Assembly: GCA_944372365.1 (NCBI GenBank)
Contig: CALVYP010000002.1
Location: 185,369 to 249,368 of the forward strand
Source of the DNA: an uncultured Clostridia bacterium
GTDB taxonomy: Bacteria > Bacillota > Clostridia > Christensenellales > UBA1242
Direction: 5' to 3'
Length of the DNA: 64,000 nucleotides
Shown here: positions 62,491 through 64,000 of the stretch, one piece after another
How positions within the stretch are numbered: the stretch's first letter is position 1
Layout: each line of letters begins with the position of its first letter
Program-made: the position numbers and the translations under genes
The notes under the pieces: model-generated
What the model saw: the letters and a program-made list of their open reading frames with translations, nothing else
Database searches by the model: none
Told to the model about the DNA's origin: nothing

Positions 62491-64000
62491 GTGAAACAAA
62501 TTGAAATTAAACATGTCTACAAACATTATCCCATCGGCAATAAGGAAAAATTTACCGCGCTAACCGATGTGAGTGTTTGCTTCAAAAAAGGCGAACTAGT
62601 TTCCATCATCGGCGAAAGCGGCAGCGGCAAAAGCACACTTATGAATTTAATCGGCGGGCTTGACAGCCAATTTGAAGGCGACATTTTTGTTGAAGGAGTT
62701 AATCTGCGCCTGCAATCTGACAAAATGTTGGATAAATACAGAAAAAACAAGGTGGGCTTTGTTTTTCAAACATTCAACCTTATCCCTCACCTTTCAATTT
62801 TAGACAATGTGACTATGGCGCTCACCCTTTCAAATGTATCGCCCGAAGAAAAAATTGAAAAAGCCACCGCAATTTTAACACGCATGGGGCTTGAAAAATA
62901 TTTAAAGCGCAAGCCTAATCAGCTTTCAGGTGGGCAAAAACAACGCGTAGCCATTGCAAGAGCTCTTATCAACGATCCTGACATCATTTTGGCAGACGAA
63001 CCGACTGGCGCGCTGGATTCAGGCACATCAGCACAAATTCTTGAAATTTTAAAAGAGATCGCCGATGAAGGCAAACTTGTGATTATGGCTACGCACTCCG
63101 AAAAAATAGCTAGCGTTTCATCAAGAGTTGTTGAAATTGCCGACGGAAAAATTGTTCGCGACGAAAAAAATAAAAATTACAAAAAAAACAAAAAACCTTC
63201 CATCCCTAAGATTGAAAAATCGCTGAAAAGCCAAAATCAAAAGCTTTCAATTCGCTCGGCTTTAAGGCTGGCGTTTCACAATATGTGGGCAAGCAAAACA
63301 AAAAACTTTTTAATGGCTTTTGGTGTCGCAATCAGCATTGTTGCACTTATCATAATGCTGGCTTTTGGCTCTGGCTTAGATTCATATATCGCAGATGTGT
63401 CGCACAGTTTCACCAATCCAAACATCGTTACAATAGCAAAAAAGGGCGACGATATGATTGGCGCGTTTGTGCATGATCCGTTTACAAGCGAAGAAACGCA
63501 AAAACTCATCGACGATTTAAACCAGCAGCTTGAAACAAGCGAATTCGACTATCGCGTGACGCAAGAAGATTTAATCCCCGGTTTTTCATCGCTCACAGGC
63601 ATGGGAATTGATGTGTCATTCACATTTCCAGACGGCACACAATTTTTGCCGGATGAACAAGGCAACCCGCAATCGGGCAAAACCGAAGTTTCATATATTT
63701 ACACCACTCCGCCCTACTACACACAGGCAAACCTTATCGAAGGCGAAATAAGCGGCGACAATCAAATTATGCTAACCCCCGCCGTTTACAGCATCTTCCA
63801 GCAATATTTTGGCAATCAGGATATCGTTGGCAAAACAATAATTTTAAATGTAAGTTTAGAAGGCATGCAACAGCCGTTCAGCGCAGAAGTAACAATCACT
63901 GGCGTGGTGGATACATCCGTAATTCAAAGCGTTCTTGCAATGTATGTTGATTTTGATTTCCTCAAAGCAATCGCAGTTGAAAATGGTTTGGATGCTAACT
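62491..64000 (+). CDS. ABC transporter ATPase-permease fusion (MacB/FtsX type), 5' part
   Basis: Starts at GTG 62491 with AGGTG 5 nt upstream, 8 nt after subunit 2, and runs off the right edge (503 codons visible). Residues 1-230 are a LolD/MacB-type ATPase: GESGSGKSTLMNLIGGLD, QLSGGQKQRVAIARAL, IILADEPTGALDSGT. After a Lys-rich linker there is a membrane helix (FLMAFGVAISIVALIIMLAFGSG) and an extracellular MacB-like domain. Such fusions export peptides or antibiotics or assist envelope proteins; the substrate is unknown. Confidence 0.9.
   Translation, partial: MKQIEIKHVYKHYPIGNKEKFTALTDVSVCFKKGELVSIIGESGSGKSTLMNLIGGLDSQFEGDIFVEGVNLRLQSDKMLDKYRKNKVGFVFQTFNLIPHLSILDNVTMALTLSNVSPEEKIEKATAILTRMGLEKYLKRKPNQLSGGQKQRVAIARALINDPDIILADEPTGALDSGTSAQILEILKEIADEGKLVIMATHSEKIASVSSRVVEIADGKIVRDEKNKNYKKNKKPSIPKIEKSLKSQNQKLSIRSALRLAFHNMWASKTKNFLMAFGVAISIVALIIMLAFGSGLDSYIADVSHSFTNPNIVTIAKKGDDMIGAFVHDPFTSEETQKLIDDLNQQLETSEFDYRVTQEDLIPGFSSLTGMGIDVSFTFPDGTQFLPDEQGNPQSGKTEVSYIYTTPPYYTQANLIEGEISGDNQIMLTPAVYSIFQQYFGNQDIVGKTIILNVSLEGMQQPFSAEVTITGVVDTSVIQSVLAMYVDFDFLKAIAVENGLDAN

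Overview
The window comes from a low-GC, endospore-forming firmicute, most likely a member of class Clostridia. The evidence is the complete spoIIIAA-AH operon, spoIIAA-spoIIAB-sigF, spoVAC-AD-AE, spoIVB and yunB, together with Firmicutes-type operons (rimP-nusA-ylxR-ylxQ-infB, nusB-xseA-xseB), a T-box leader on pheS and an L20-type leader on infC-rpmI-rplT. I cannot name a genus. Genes are tightly packed with many 1-20 nt overlaps, and the window is almost entirely chromosomal core. I see no rRNA, prophage, transposase or CRISPR array.

Layout. 1-3965 (+): uppS (partial), cdsA, rseP and a short PolC-like protein that stops after its exonuclease domain. 3971-12258 (+): rimP-nusA-ylxR-ylxQ-infB-rbfA-nrnA-truB, then an endonuclease IV and efp. 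12364-17094 (+): spoIIIAA-AH. 17169-20946 (+): asp23-family gene, nusB, xseA, xseB, proS. 21002-28177 (+): a membrane protein, infC-rpmI-rplT, an rRNA methyltransferase, yebC, ruvCAB, a GNAT acetyltransferase and queA. 28218-33542 (+): tgt, a two-gene cassette of unknown function ending in leucine-rich repeats, rny and a small-multidrug-export family protein. 33625-37867 (-): a PadR-like membrane protein, an unknown protein and serS. 38046-39074 (+): a Xer-type tyrosine recombinase. 39185-48632 (-): spoIVB, recN, argR, thiI, a cysteine desulfurase, pheT and pheS. 48939-49796 (+): a pseudouridine synthase. 49788-52327 (-): yunB and spoVA. 52413-53627 (+): an unknown lipoprotein. 53643-58850 (-): sigF operon, SDR, DegV, tRNA-Pro(CGG), a metal-export family permease and a 17-residue-repeat solenoid protein. 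58953-64000 (+): a heterodimeric ABC exporter and the start of an ABC ATPase-permease fusion.

How the genes fit together. Much of forespore sigma-factor control is here: sigF with its anti- and anti-anti-sigma factors, the SpoIIIA channel, the SpoIVB signalling protease and the SpoVA dipicolinate channel. The remainder is mostly translation and nucleic-acid maintenance.

Most notable points: (1) a PolC-like protein with NTD, OB-fold and an intact DEDDh exonuclease but no polymerase; (2) a family of short palindromic intergenic repeats sharing TATTATG/CATAATA arms, in at least six intergenic regions; (3) an apparent AUA start codon for infC behind an L20-type attenuator; (4) several genes with a -10 box only 6-8 nt before the start codon and no ribosome-binding site, so probably leaderless; (5) a membrane-anchored PadR-like protein, a 17-residue-period solenoid protein, a cassette of unknown function with C-terminal LRRs, and a lipoprotein set between spoVA and sigF; (6) absence of several genes often found at these loci (dxr, ispG, ispA/dxs, folD, ribF, spo0A). 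All functions are read from sequence recognition without database searches.
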